Positions 9,085 through 17,779 of a DNA stretch of 64,000 nucleotides are shown here, in pieces. The stretch covers positions 1 to 64,000 of the forward strand of contig PAAG01000016.1 in assembly GCA_002698785.1 (NCBI GenBank), read 5' to 3'. The first letter of the stretch is position 1. The number at the start of each line of letters is the position of its first letter. Made by a program: the position numbers and the translations under genes. The notes under the pieces are model-generated. The model was given only the letters and a program-made list of their open reading frames with translations. It made no database searches and was not told the DNA's origin. This stretch comes from Verrucomicrobiales bacterium (lineage in GTDB: Bacteria; Verrucomicrobiota; Verrucomicrobiia; Verrucomicrobiales; DEV007).

Positions 9085-10446
9085 ATGAAACACCTTTCCC
9101 CCGTTTTCGTATCACTCATCTTGGCATTCACCTGCCTGTATACCACTCCCGCCCAGACGGCCCCCTTTCAGGACGGAGAGACGGTCGTTTTCCTCGGAGA
9201 CAGCATCACTCACGGTCGCCAGTATCACAGCTTCATCTACGACTACTACCTCACCCGCTACCCGGATCGAAAGATCCATTTCGTAAATGCAGGGATCTCT
9301 GGTGACAGCGCAGGTGGTGCGATGCGACGCCTCGAAGATGATGTCATCTCAAAATCCCCCACCACCGTCGTCGTCATGCTGGGAATGAATGACGTGGGTC
9401 GCAGCAACTACGTCGCCGATCCTACCGAAAAACAACTCGAAGCACAGGCCGGATCACTCGAGCGATATGAAGCCAATATGGATGCCCTTCTCGACAGGAT
9501 ATCCAAAGAGACGGAGGCAAAATTCATTCTCCTCACGCCTACTCCATTCGACCAAACCGCGGAGATCGAGCGAGAAAACCAGCCAGGCTGCAACGACGGC
9601 CTCGCTAAATGCGCCGAACTGGTTCGCAAGCTCGCAACAAAATACGACGCCCAAGTCATCGACCTTCATGGTCCCATGACCTCTTTCAATCTTGAGCAGC
9701 AGAAAGACGACCCAACCTACACCATCGTCGGTTTCGACCGGGTCCACCCCGGCATTCCCGGAAATGTGATGATGGCCTGGCTATTTCTGAAAGGACAGGA
9801 CGCACCAGCCACCGTTTCTCACATCGAATTCGACGCGGAAGCGAACAAATTCCCGGGCACGAAAAACGCATCCGTCTCCAACCTGCAGATCACGGAAGAT
9901 TCCCGAACATTTTCCGTCGAGGAAGATGCCCTCCCATGGCCTATACACGCCGAAGGCAGCGAACTACTCACAAAACTCCCGATCATCGAAGACCTGAACC
10001 AGCAGATCATCCAGATCAAAAATCTCAAGAGCGGTAACTACACCCTGACCATCGACGGAGAAACTGCCGCCACCCATTCAGCCGAAGAATGGGCAGAAGG
10101 GATCAATCTCGCTACCATCCCCACAACACCCCAATCGATTCAGGCTACCGAAGTCGCAAAGATCAACGAAAAGCGCCGCAGTGCAGAAACTCGTCTGAGA
10201 GGTTACGCTTGTGTCCGCTGGTTTCTCGGCCGCTACATCGACCCCGACGATTTCGAGGCGATCAACGAATTCATGAAATCAAAAGAAGGCGAGACAGGCT
10301 ACTATCTCTCCAAAGTCCCCACCTACCTCGCCGAGTGGGAAAATCGAGGCGAAGTCGAGGCAATGGTCCTGAAACTGGAGAAAGATGCCCAGGAAGCCGC
10401 AAAGCCGGTCCCCCGCATCTACAAACTCACCAAGTCCCAGAATTAG
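9085..10446 (+). CDS. Secreted SGNH/GDSL hydrolase
   Basis: A 453-residue protein with a signal peptide ending near TPAQTAP. Block I is FLGDSITHG (catalytic S40), followed by the block II glycine region VNAGISGDSAGG, block III GMND, and block V DRVHPG (D218, H221), all in order within the first 225 residues. The remaining 230 residues form an extra helical/beta domain often found in PVC esterases. The family removes acetyl or other acyl groups, frequently from polysaccharides. The ATG at 9085 begins the signal peptide. The gene ends a few bases before the tRNA-Sec on the other strand. Confidence 0.82.
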   Translation: MKHLSPVFVSLILAFTCLYTTPAQTAPFQDGETVVFLGDSITHGRQYHSFIYDYYLTRYPDRKIHFVNAGISGDSAGGAMRRLEDDVISKSPTTVVVMLGMNDVGRSNYVADPTEKQLEAQAGSLERYEANMDALLDRISKETEAKFILLTPTPFDQTAEIERENQPGCNDGLAKCAELVRKLATKYDAQVIDLHGPMTSFNLEQQKDDPTYTIVGFDRVHPGIPGNVMMAWLFLKGQDAPATVSHIEFDAEANKFPGTKNASVSNLQITEDSRTFSVEEDALPWPIHAEGSELLTKLPIIEDLNQQIIQIKNLKSGNYTLTIDGETAATHSAEEWAEGINLATIPTTPQSIQATEVAKINEKRRSAETRLRGYACVRWFLGRYIDPDDFEAINEFMKSKEGETGYYLSKVPTYLAEWENRGEVEAMVLKLEKDAQEAAKPVPRIYKLTKSQN

Positions 10447-10452
10447 AGAAAA

Positions 10453-10549
10453 TGGCGGAGAGGGAAGGAATCGAACCAACCATGGCAAGGATCACTTACC
10501 AACAACGGTTTTGAAGACCGCGGGGCCCACCAGGTGCCCATCTCTCTCC
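10453..10549 (-). tRNA. selC: tRNA-Sec (anticodon UCA)
   Basis: Read on the minus strand, the gene starts GGAGAGAG and ends CCTCTCC-G-CCA with an encoded CCA. The anticodon arm GCGGT-CTTCAAA-ACCGT presents UCA and is nearly identical to known bacterial tRNA-Sec arms. The long variable arm pairs TGGTAAG with CTTGCCA over seven base pairs, and a TTCGATT T-loop is present. The long acceptor stem has one A-C mismatch, and the T-stem (GTTGG/CCTTC) contains two tandem U-U mismatches, which is unusual. It lies downstream of the desulfurase and mnmH genes on the same strand. A UGA-containing gene 2.5 kb away supports its function. Confidence 0.85.
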
Positions 10550-10640
10550 TTTTTGGGAGCGAAGCGGAACCATAGACGGTTTACCTCACTCGGGTCAATG
10601 CCCTTTGACGCCATACTCGGCGGAAAATTTCCAGATCTTC

Positions 10641-11786
10641 TCAATTCCCCCGCACATCCCTAACCACCCAGGCAAGCACCTCCACAGCCCGGTCGATTTC
10701 TTCTTCCGTAGTAAAAATTGAAAGAGACAATCTCAGACTGCTAAACGCACGTTCATCAGAAAAGCCCATCGCTTTCTGCACGTGGCTGGGCTGATTCTTC
10801 CCCGTCATGCAGGCACTGCCAGCGGAACACTGAACTCCCGCTTCATCGAGCAGTGGGAGCATCTGCGAAGCCACACATCCATCGAAAGAAACATGAGCCA
10901 CATTCGCAGTGCGATGTTCTCGGGAACCATTCAACTGCACTCCCTTGATTTTCGCCGCCAGGCTCTCCTCCAACAAATCCCGCAGTTCCCCAACCCTCTT
11001 CATGCCTCCGTTCTCCATTTCATCCTTCATGATCTCGGCCGCTTTTCCGAGTCCCATGATGTAGGGCACATTTTCCGTTCCACTTCTTCGCCCGCTCTCC
11101 TGCCCACCTCCCCGAATCATCGGCTCAAACGGGCTACCCTCTCGGATATAAAGACAGCCCACTCCCTTGGGAGCGTGAAACTTATGCCCGCTGATGGAGA
11201 GAAAATCTACCGGCACCTCATCTACCCTTACGGGCACCTTCCCGGCAGCTTGAATCGCATCTGTATGAACCCACCAACCGGCCTCCTTCGCTAGAGCAGT
11301 AGCTTCTGAAATGGGTTGCACTACACCCGTCTCATTATTCGCCCACATGATGGAAATAAATCCCGGCACCGACGAATCGAGACGATTTTGGAAATCCTCC
11401 AGATCCAGCCGCCCCTCTGTGTCTACTCCTACTCTCTCCACATCAAAACCGACAGCCGCCATCGCGTCAGTCGGCCGCAGCACAGCACTGTGCTCAATTT
11501 CACTAACCAATACCTTGCTCGCTTTCCGTCCGATCTCACGGGCCAGCGACTTAATCGCCATATTGTTAGACTCCGTGCCGCAGCCAGTGAACACAATCTC
11601 TGACGGTTTTGCTCCGATCAATTCAGCGACTTGTTCTCTTGCCCTACCCACTGCAGCTTTCACATCTCTCCCGGCCCTATACCCTGAAGAAGGATTATGC
11701 CACGCCTCCTTGAGGTATGGCATCATAGCCTCCACCACCTCAGGATGAACCTGTGAAGTCGCATTCGAATCGAGATACACCGACAT
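10641..11786 (-). CDS. Cysteine desulfurase, NifS/IscS family
   Basis: A 381-residue fold-type I PLP enzyme. The Schiff-base lysine is in SISGHKFHAPKG (K202), the PLP-stacking histidine in EIEHSAV (H99), and the catalytic cysteine in CSAGSAC (C326). GRRSGTENVP is the usual NifS-group signature. It converts cysteine to alanine, leaving an enzyme persulfide; members can also act on selenocysteine and deliver selenium to selenophosphate synthetase. It lies 28 bases after mnmH and upstream of tRNA-Sec on the same strand, so a role in selenium supply is a reasonable inference, although Fe-S or tRNA thiolation roles are equally possible. Confidence 0.9.
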   Translation of the reverse strand: MSVYLDSNATSQVHPEVVEAMMPYLKEAWHNPSSGYRAGRDVKAAVGRAREQVAELIGAKPSEIVFTGCGTESNNMAIKSLAREIGRKASKVLVSEIEHSAVLRPTDAMAAVGFDVERVGVDTEGRLDLEDFQNRLDSSVPGFISIMWANNETGVVQPISEATALAKEAGWWVHTDAIQAAGKVPVRVDEVPVDFLSISGHKFHAPKGVGCLYIREGSPFEPMIRGGGQESGRRSGTENVPYIMGLGKAAEIMKDEMENGGMKRVGELRDLLEESLAAKIKGVQLNGSREHRTANVAHVSFDGCVASQMLPLLDEAGVQCSAGSACMTGKNQPSHVQKAMGFSDERAFSSLRLSLSIFTTEEEIDRAVEVLAWVVRDVRGN

Positions 11787-11814
11787 GTATCGAGAATACG
11801 TATGCCCTTCTCAA

Positions 11815-12891
11815 TTAGCAAGGAAGAGGCTCACCGAAGGAAAGAGCCATTCCCTTTTCGATGACTTCTTCCGCACACCTCGCCACGCTAGCTGAGTCGT
11901 GCCGATCGAGCTTCACCTTCCCCGAAGGAACCTGAAAATGCCCCGTCCCACCGACCTTGTAGCGCCGATCATAGTGCTCCTCAAGAAGCTCGAGCACCAG
12001 TGCATTCCACTCTCCTCGTTCTGTTCGCTCTTTCCACTCCGCCAGTCTTTGATGAGAATGAAATCCCCTCAACCGATCGAGCGTCGCCTGCACTCGCTCG
12101 ATATCCCCAAGCCACTCCTCATAGTCTTTTGTAAGGTAGTCAGCTCTCGCCTGCCTGGGTGAATCGATCTCGATCACTGGTGCTGACTTCATTTTCTGCC
12201 AGAGCGTATTGGGTAAATTCAATCGTCCTATCTTGGCACTTTCAGCTTCAAGAAAGATAGGCCGGGACAAATCGAAATCAGAGAGGGAATCAAACAACAG
12301 AGACTCAAATCGCTTCTGCTGAGGCTGAGGATTCTCCGGATCCCCTCCAAAGACCGATCCCTTATGACAGGCCAGTCCTTCGAGGTCCAGCATTTGCCCG
12401 CCTTGCGCTTCGATCGCCTGCAAAACGAGCGTCTTACCTGCGCCCGTATAGCCATTCAAAACAACAAAGGCAGCATTCGCTACCTGCTCCTCCAACCGCT
12501 CAACCACATGTCGCCGATAGGCACGGTAGCCGTCCTCAATCACGAAAACTTTCCACCCAATGCTACTGAGCACCGTTGCCATGCTCCCCGACCGTTGACC
12601 GCCTCTCCAGCAATACAGCAAGACCGAATACTCTTTCGACTTGTCTGAAAAGTGCTCCTCCAAGTGTTGGGAGATATTCTTCGAAACCAGCGCCGCCCCC
12701 ACCTTCCGGGCATTAAAAGCGGACTCCTGCTTGTATATCCACCCCACTTTCTGGCGCTCCTCGTCTGTGAGGACAGGCAGGTTGATTGCCCCTGTCACAT
12801 GATCCTCAGCATATTCCACGGGCGCACGAACATCCACGATCTCGTCAAAAACGACATCATCAGAAAGTGGAAGGGTCACTCTTCGGATCAT
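11815..12891 (-). CDS. mnmH: tRNA 2-selenouridine synthase
   Basis: A 358-residue protein with an N-terminal rhodanese domain carrying the active-site cysteine in LLYCWRGGQRS (C94), followed by a P-loop domain with GYTGAGKT (147-154). This exact domain order and the CWRGGQRS loop are diagnostic of MnmH/SelU (YbbB). The enzyme replaces sulfur by selenium at the wobble uridine of tRNAs via geranylated intermediates, using selenophosphate. Its presence means the cell should also have SelD, which is not in this window. First gene of a probable mnmH-nifS(-selC) unit, divergent from the selenoprotein gene. Confidence 0.95.
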   Translation of the reverse strand: MIRRVTLPLSDDVVFDEIVDVRAPVEYAEDHVTGAINLPVLTDEERQKVGWIYKQESAFNARKVGAALVSKNISQHLEEHFSDKSKEYSVLLYCWRGGQRSGSMATVLSSIGWKVFVIEDGYRAYRRHVVERLEEQVANAAFVVLNGYTGAGKTLVLQAIEAQGGQMLDLEGLACHKGSVFGGDPENPQPQQKRFESLLFDSLSDFDLSRPIFLEAESAKIGRLNLPNTLWQKMKSAPVIEIDSPRQARADYLTKDYEEWLGDIERVQATLDRLRGFHSHQRLAEWKERTERGEWNALVLELLEEHYDRRYKVGGTGHFQVPSGKVKLDRHDSASVARCAEEVIEKGMALSFGEPLPC

Positions 12892-12927
12892 TTGGAGTCG
12901 ACAATCAGGGGAAACTTACAGTAAAAA

Positions 12928-12957
12928 CGTGACGAATTTGCGGAGATTTCTGTCACG
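12928..12957. promoter_or_regulatory. Inverted repeat CGTGAC-N18-GTCACG between mnmH and the selenoprotein gene
   Basis: CGTGAC (12928-12933) and GTCACG (12952-12957) form a perfect 6-bp inverted repeat in the 135-bp divergent spacer. The right half with its flank reads TGTCACG, followed after 15 more bases by CCGTAT (12973-12978), which resembles an ECF41-type promoter. It could serve as a dual promoter or operator. Confidence 0.35.
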
Positions 12958-13026
12958 ACAACACCTGTTAATCCGTATACAGAAGGTAACAGGGAGACAG
13001 AAAGTCGCCCAAACACAACTAAATCC

Positions 13027-13374
13027 ATGAAAAAACTACTCGCAACTCTTGCAGTGGCGGTCCTGGCTCTCGCTTCTACAGCGATGGCTGAGGAGGTCGT
13101 ATACGTGGCCGGGATGACCGGCGTCACGTGAGGCGGATGTAAAAGGGACGTCAGTTCGGCGTTCTCCAGCCTGCCGGGGTATATCGAAGAATCGATTACC
13201 ATTGAAAACGGAGAAGAACCAGGTACCCAGGTCGTAACGTTCAAGACCGACGGTTCCGAAGATCTCACAAAAGAGAAGGCTGTAGAGTCTCTCGGTGAGA
13301 AAGCGGAGCGCTACGTCGTCGAGACATTCGGCAAAGAAGGCGAAGAGCCTGAGGGTGAAGAAAAAGAAAGCTGA
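13027..13374 (+). CDS. Predicted selenoprotein: secreted HMA/MerP-like domain with UxxC (in-frame UGA)
   Basis: A 115-codon gene read through a UGA at 13129-13131 (residue 35). Residues 1-21 are a signal peptide (LASTAMA). Next come VVYVAGMTGVT, Sec35, Gly-Gly, Cys38, then KRDVSSAFSSLPGY, which follows the heavy-metal-associated (HMA/MerP) pattern GMTCxxC...ALxxLPGV with the first cysteine replaced by selenocysteine. The C-terminus is acidic (EGEEPEGEEKES). Downstream of the UGA a hairpin (13145-13167) is placed like a bacterial SECIS. A tRNA-Sec gene lies 2.5 kb away, and a strong terminator follows at 13404. The frame holds on both sides of the UGA. It likely acts in the periplasm as a metal-binding or thiol/selenol redox protein. 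A pseudogene with a nonsense mutation is the alternative. Confidence 0.82.
13145..13167 (+). promoter_or_regulatory. Candidate bacterial SECIS hairpin
   Basis: GGGACG (13145-13150) can pair with CGTTCTCC (13160-13167), with two single-U bulges, around a 9-base apical loop TCAGTTCGG. The loop begins 19 bases after the UGA, within the 16-37 nt window usual for bSECIS, and contains G residues as SelB recognition requires. Confidence 0.5.
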
Positions 13375-13403
13375 TCCTTTCTGTTCTTATCCTAAGTAAT
13401 TTA

Positions 13404-13438
13404 AAAAGCCCCGGCGCTTCTGTGCCGGGGCTTTTTTT
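13404..13438 (+). terminator. Rho-independent terminator after the selenoprotein gene
   Basis: A perfect stem of twelve pairs (13404-13415 with 13424-13435, core GCCCCGGC/GCCGGGGC) around an 8-base loop, followed by a run of seven T. It lies 30 bases after the stop codon at 13374 and isolates the gene from the large operon that follows. Confidence 0.95.
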
Positions 13439-13539
13439 CGGCCCGAATCCTGCGACGGAGTTAGGGCGGATACGCGCTCCCAAGCAGTAAAATGGACGCT
13501 GGCACTCCCTCTAGGAGTATGGTTTATTGACAGTTAAAG

Positions 13540-16500
13540 ATGGCGGATTCCTCACAGATCGAATCGTCCGCCCGTCAGACAGACGGCGACCTGTCGATTC
13601 CTTCCCGATTGCAGCACAACTTGGAGACCTTCCAGGAGCGGCTGTGGTCTGTCAAAATGGCTGAAGGAGCGCTCGCCGGTATCGTGGGTTTGGGGTTTTC
13701 CTATCTGATCGTTTTCATTCTCGATCGTTTCGTTGATACCCCCTCCCTGGTTCGCCTCTTGATTCTGCTGTCAGGCTTCCTTGTTCCCGCACTCGGCTTA
13801 CCACTGCGCTGGAAACAATGGGTCTGGAGACAGCGTAGCCTCGAACAATTATCTCGCCTTCTGCGCCGACGGTTTCCGCGTCTCGGTGATGAACTGCTCG
13901 GTATCGTAGAGCTCGCTCGCAGACCGGGATCGGGTGCCAGCCAGACACTCGTAGCTGCGGCGATGAAGCAAGTCGACGAACGCCTCCAAACGCGAAACTT
14001 CTGCGAAGCTGTTCCGGCACGACATTACGGTACCTGGCTCGCTGCCGCCGTTGCTCTACTAGCTCTGTCCACACTGCTTGCATGCCTGGTGAATGAGGCA
14101 TCCCGCAATGCGCTGGTGCGATGGGTATCACCGTGGAAACAGGTAGACCGGTATACATTCACGAAAATCGAAGACCTCCCACAGAAAGTCTTCGTTCCCT
14201 ACGCCGAGAACTTCGATCTCGCCCCCACTCTTGCCGAAGATTCCGAATGGAGACCAGATATCGCCACTATCAGACTTCCGGGAAAATCGCGTATTGCCAG
14301 CGAGCGGGATGGCGAAGTTTACGATTTCAACATTCCTCCCCAGAAGGAGAACGGTTCTCTTTCCCTGCGCATTGGCGATGTGAAAGAAACTATCGAAGTA
14401 AAACCACTTCCCCGCCCCGAACTCACCGAACTTTCTGCTGTTCTACGGCTGCCAGACTATCTCCGATATGAATCCGATCCTGTCGTTCCCATTCGAGGCA
14501 ATTCGATTACACTGGTGGAAGGTGCGGTAGCCAGATTTCGAGGTACAGCTTCAAGGGATCTCGCCGATGCCTCGGCAAACGGGATCGCAGCTTCCATAGA
14601 CGGACCCAATTTTGAAACCGATCCGCAACAAGTCGACGAAGCTTTCACATCTAAACTGACATGGAGCGATGTTCATGGTCTCAAAGCCAAGTCTGATCTC
14701 GAGATCCAGGTCGTACCTACCGAAGATACTCCACCTGACATTTTCGCAAAAATGCTGACCGACGAGCGCGTCATCCTCGAAGACGAAGTAGTTTCTTTTG
14801 ACGTGTCTGCGCTGGACGATTTCGGAATCAAAAAGGTTGGCATCGAATGGCGTCCCGCACAGCCTCTTGAAACGCCGGAAGCTTCCCAGGGAGAGAAACC
14901 AGTCGCTGCGGGAGGTCCGGAATCGAAAGAGATCCAGGCCCGAGCCACTTTTTCAGCAGCCAGGGAAGGCGTCTCCCCTCAGACGCTCCATGTCCGAGCT
15001 TTCGCTGAAGATTTTCTCCCGGACCGGCAGCGAAGCTTTTCCCCTACCTTTGTCTTGCACGTCCTGGCCCCGACTGAACACGCCAAATGGCTGACCGAAG
15101 AATTCGGAAAATGGTTTCGCCACGCGAGAGAAGTCTACGAACAGGAACGCCAACTCTACGAAACAAACAAGTCATTACGGTCTCTCACCGCTGAAGAACT
15201 GGATCGACCAGAGAATCGACGTCGGCTTGAAGAACAAGCATCCGCAGAAACGGGAAATGCCCGGCGCCTTGATGCGCTCACAGATTCTGGCCGCGACCTT
15301 GTCCAACAGGCCACGAAAAACAATGAATTCGATGCCAACCGTCTTGAAACGTGGGCGGAGATGATGCGTGCTTTGGATGACATCGCCGAAAACCGCATGC
15401 CTTCCGTCTCTGACTTACTAAAGAAATCGTCCCATGCCGCAGGAGGCACGATGAAAAAGCCCGAAGAACAGTCGGGAAAACAGAATAGCGAACAGTCAGA
15501 ATCGACTTCTGCAACGTCCCCTTCCGTGAGTGACCGGGAAAAGGCTTTGGTCGAAGATGAGTCCTCTAACAACTCTCCGGAAAAAGCCGGCAAAAACTCT
15601 TCCGCATTGGGCCTGCCTCAAACCATGCTCGATAGTGTCGCGGAGGAAGATACCAAGGAAGCAACAGAGCCCCAGTCCGAAGCCCAACAAAAATTGGACG
15701 AAGCCCTCGATGAACAAGACGACCTCATCAATGAGTTTGCGAAAGTTGCGGATGAACTGCAGCAAATTCTTTCCAGCCTCGAAGCCAGCACATTCGTGAA
15801 ACGCTTCAAGGCTGCATCGCGCAAACAGACTGAGATTGCCAAGCGTCTCAACGGAACCTTAGGGAGCAGTTTCGGCCTGGCAAAACATCGGATCGAACAG
15901 CAACTTCGAGACGTAGCTGAAGAGACCGCAGTGGAACAGGAGGAACAAAGCCGTTTCATCTACGACATTCAATCCGATCTGGAAGCCTACTTCCAAAGAA
16001 AGCAGGAATCTCTCTTCGAAAACGTTCTCCTCCAGATGAAGGATGCGTCCGTAGTATCCAATATAAAGTCCATAGGAGAGAGCACCCGGACCAATCTGAA
16101 CGGACGCTCAATTGCAGCCTCTGAATTCTGGGCTGATACCCTAGACCGGTGGGCAGAAGAATTGGTAGCCGCTGCGGAAGAAAGCGGAAAAGGAGATCAG
16201 AAAGAGGGCCAGGAGAAAGACGGTCTCCCTCCAGAGATCGTTCTCCAGATCATGAAAGTCTTGCACGAGGAAATGCAACTTCGGGACGAGACTCGAGAGA
16301 TGGAATCAGCCCGTCCAGGGCTCTCTCCTGATGTCTACGAAGAAAAGACGCAATCCCTGGAATACACGCAGCAAGAGCTCCGCGAGAGAACGGACGAGGT
16401 GGTCACTTCGATTTCTGAACTACCAGACGCATCGAGGCAGTTTGGCAAAGAGCTTCAGTTGCTCTCGCTCGTTTCCGATATCATGAGAGAATCGCGTGCA

Positions 16501-16815
16501 GTCCTGGCCCGACCAGATACAGGAGACGAAGCAGTTGCGGCCCAGACAGAAGCAATTGAACTTCTCCTCCAGTCAAAGCGTCAAAAGAAACCTCAGGGTG
16601 GTGGTGGAAGCGGCTCCAGCCCGGGTGGTGGTGCGTCGGCGACTGGAAACGGATCCGCTCTCTCCGACATTGGCCCGGGAGGAACGGCAAACGGCTCACC
16701 CGCAATACAACAAGAACGCGAAGTGGAGCAGACAACCGGTAAAGCTGGGCGCCAATTGCCTGAAGAATTTCGCAACGGCCTCGACAACTATTTCAACACT
16801 CTGGAATCCGAATGA
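13540..16815 (+). CDS. Large membrane-anchored coiled-coil protein (DUF4175-like)
   Basis: 1091 residues, function unknown. Two adjacent hydrophobic segments (about residues 45-65 and 72-92) and a third near 165-185 anchor it. Then comes a beta-rich region of immunoglobulin-like stretches (about 230-490) and a long charged helical region (about 510-1000) with many E/K/Q-rich heptads. The tail is glycine/serine-rich, with runs of GGG near 1030. The architecture recalls DUF4175 envelope proteins found next to MoxR/VWA operons, but I cannot confirm that. First gene of a four-gene operon with ATGA or 2-bp junctions. Confidence 0.8.
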   Translation: MADSSQIESSARQTDGDLSIPSRLQHNLETFQERLWSVKMAEGALAGIVGLGFSYLIVFILDRFVDTPSLVRLLILLSGFLVPALGLPLRWKQWVWRQRSLEQLSRLLRRRFPRLGDELLGIVELARRPGSGASQTLVAAAMKQVDERLQTRNFCEAVPARHYGTWLAAAVALLALSTLLACLVNEASRNALVRWVSPWKQVDRYTFTKIEDLPQKVFVPYAENFDLAPTLAEDSEWRPDIATIRLPGKSRIASERDGEVYDFNIPPQKENGSLSLRIGDVKETIEVKPLPRPELTELSAVLRLPDYLRYESDPVVPIRGNSITLVEGAVARFRGTASRDLADASANGIAASIDGPNFETDPQQVDEAFTSKLTWSDVHGLKAKSDLEIQVVPTEDTPPDIFAKMLTDERVILEDEVVSFDVSALDDFGIKKVGIEWRPAQPLETPEASQGEKPVAAGGPESKEIQARATFSAAREGVSPQTLHVRAFAEDFLPDRQRSFSPTFVLHVLAPTEHAKWLTEEFGKWFRHAREVYEQERQLYETNKSLRSLTAEELDRPENRRRLEEQASAETGNARRLDALTDSGRDLVQQATKNNEFDANRLETWAEMMRALDDIAENRMPSVSDLLKKSSHAAGGTMKKPEEQSGKQNSEQSESTSATSPSVSDREKALVEDESSNNSPEKAGKNSSALGLPQTMLDSVAEEDTKEATEPQSEAQQKLDEALDEQDDLINEFAKVADELQQILSSLEASTFVKRFKAASRKQTEIAKRLNGTLGSSFGLAKHRIEQQLRDVAEETAVEQEEQSRFIYDIQSDLEAYFQRKQESLFENVLLQMKDASVVSNIKSIGESTRTNLNGRSIAASEFWADTLDRWAEELVAAAEESGKGDQKEGQEKDGLPPEIVLQIMKVLHEEMQLRDETREMESARPGLSPDVYEEKTQSLEYTQQELRERTDEVVTSISELPDASRQFGKELQLLSLVSDIMRESRAVLARPDTGDEAVAAQTEAIELLLQSKRQKKPQGGGGSGSSPGGGASATGNGSALSDIGPGGTANGSPAIQQEREVEQTTGKAGRQLPEEFRNGLDNYFNTLESE

Positions 16816-17777
16816 TGCATTTCAAGAACATCGAGACAAACCCACTCTTCGTTTCTGCTTTGCTGATTCTCTTTGCTCCCCTGTTGAGCATGAGTCAGCT
16901 TCAGAATGCACCAGATCCATTTGGTGGTGAGGGAAACAAGATCGAAGCCGACGATGAGGAAGTGAAGCCATTTGAGCCTGCAGCACCTTTGAGCGCCCAG
17001 ATCTCTCAACACATCCTCAAACTCGCTCAGGATGAACGGGAAAAACGCCTCAAGTTTATGCAGGTCGTTATCGAAGATGTTGTTCGCCTCTGCGACCTCG
17101 ATGCGGAACAGCGCCAGCAACTTGAAATGGCTGCAAAAGGGGCTTCCGAACGCTCAATGAAAGAGTGGCACGAACAGGCCGAACGCTATTTTCGAACGCG
17201 CCTCGACGGTGCCGATCCTGACTCTGCCAAGGAAATGCTGGAGGGAATGGGCAGCGTAAACTTCGGAAGTAATCGCGCAGAGGAAGAAGGCGAATCCCTC
17301 GAACTCTGGAAAGACACTTTGAAGGTCGTCCTGACTGACCAGCAGATCGAACGCTACGAATCCATACTCGAACAGCGAGAACAGGACCGGATTGATGCAT
17401 TCGCTCGCATGGCCCTTACCACGATTGATGGTCATCTTAGACTGACCCCGAACCAGAAGGAGAAGATGGGAGAACTTGTCCACGAAGCTTCCACGAATTA
17501 TCTGGCCGACGTACAGAGATACTGGGGTGATTACTTTGAAAGAGGGATGCTTATGTCCCTGGCCAATGCCGCCGACGACGAAGATCTTAGAGAAATCCTG
17601 ACAGAGCAACAGTTCGATAGATTGAAAGAAGCGACCACAAATTTTGATCATTTCTGGGATACCAAGCGTCGAAATCGAAGAGCTGCGGAAAAAGCAGCCC
17701 TCCGCAGGAACGCCAACAAATCTGAGGACGAAAAAGAAGAAGCTCAGGATAACGAAAAAACTGCTGAGGAATCGTAA
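16812..17777 (+). CDS. Secreted protein of unknown function
   Basis: 321 residues. A hydrophobic signal segment (about 15-32) is followed by an almost fully helical, strongly charged protein with repeated E/R/Q-rich stretches, and the C-terminus is a basic/acidic low-complexity tail. The start overlaps the previous stop as ATGA, so it should be translated with the 1091-residue membrane protein and may be its periplasmic partner. I recognise no family. Confidence 0.75.
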   Translation: MMHFKNIETNPLFVSALLILFAPLLSMSQLQNAPDPFGGEGNKIEADDEEVKPFEPAAPLSAQISQHILKLAQDEREKRLKFMQVVIEDVVRLCDLDAEQRQQLEMAAKGASERSMKEWHEQAERYFRTRLDGADPDSAKEMLEGMGSVNFGSNRAEEEGESLELWKDTLKVVLTDQQIERYESILEQREQDRIDAFARMALTTIDGHLRLTPNQKEKMGELVHEASTNYLADVQRYWGDYFERGMLMSLANAADDEDLREILTEQQFDRLKEATTNFDHFWDTKRRNRRAAEKAALRRNANKSEDEKEEAQDNEKTAEES

Positions 17778-17779
17778 GA

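Noticed and set aside
12888-13268. A 126-codon minus-strand open frame over the selenoprotein gene
   Set aside because: No family features, and the plus-strand frame with signal peptide, UxxC motif and terminator explains the region better.
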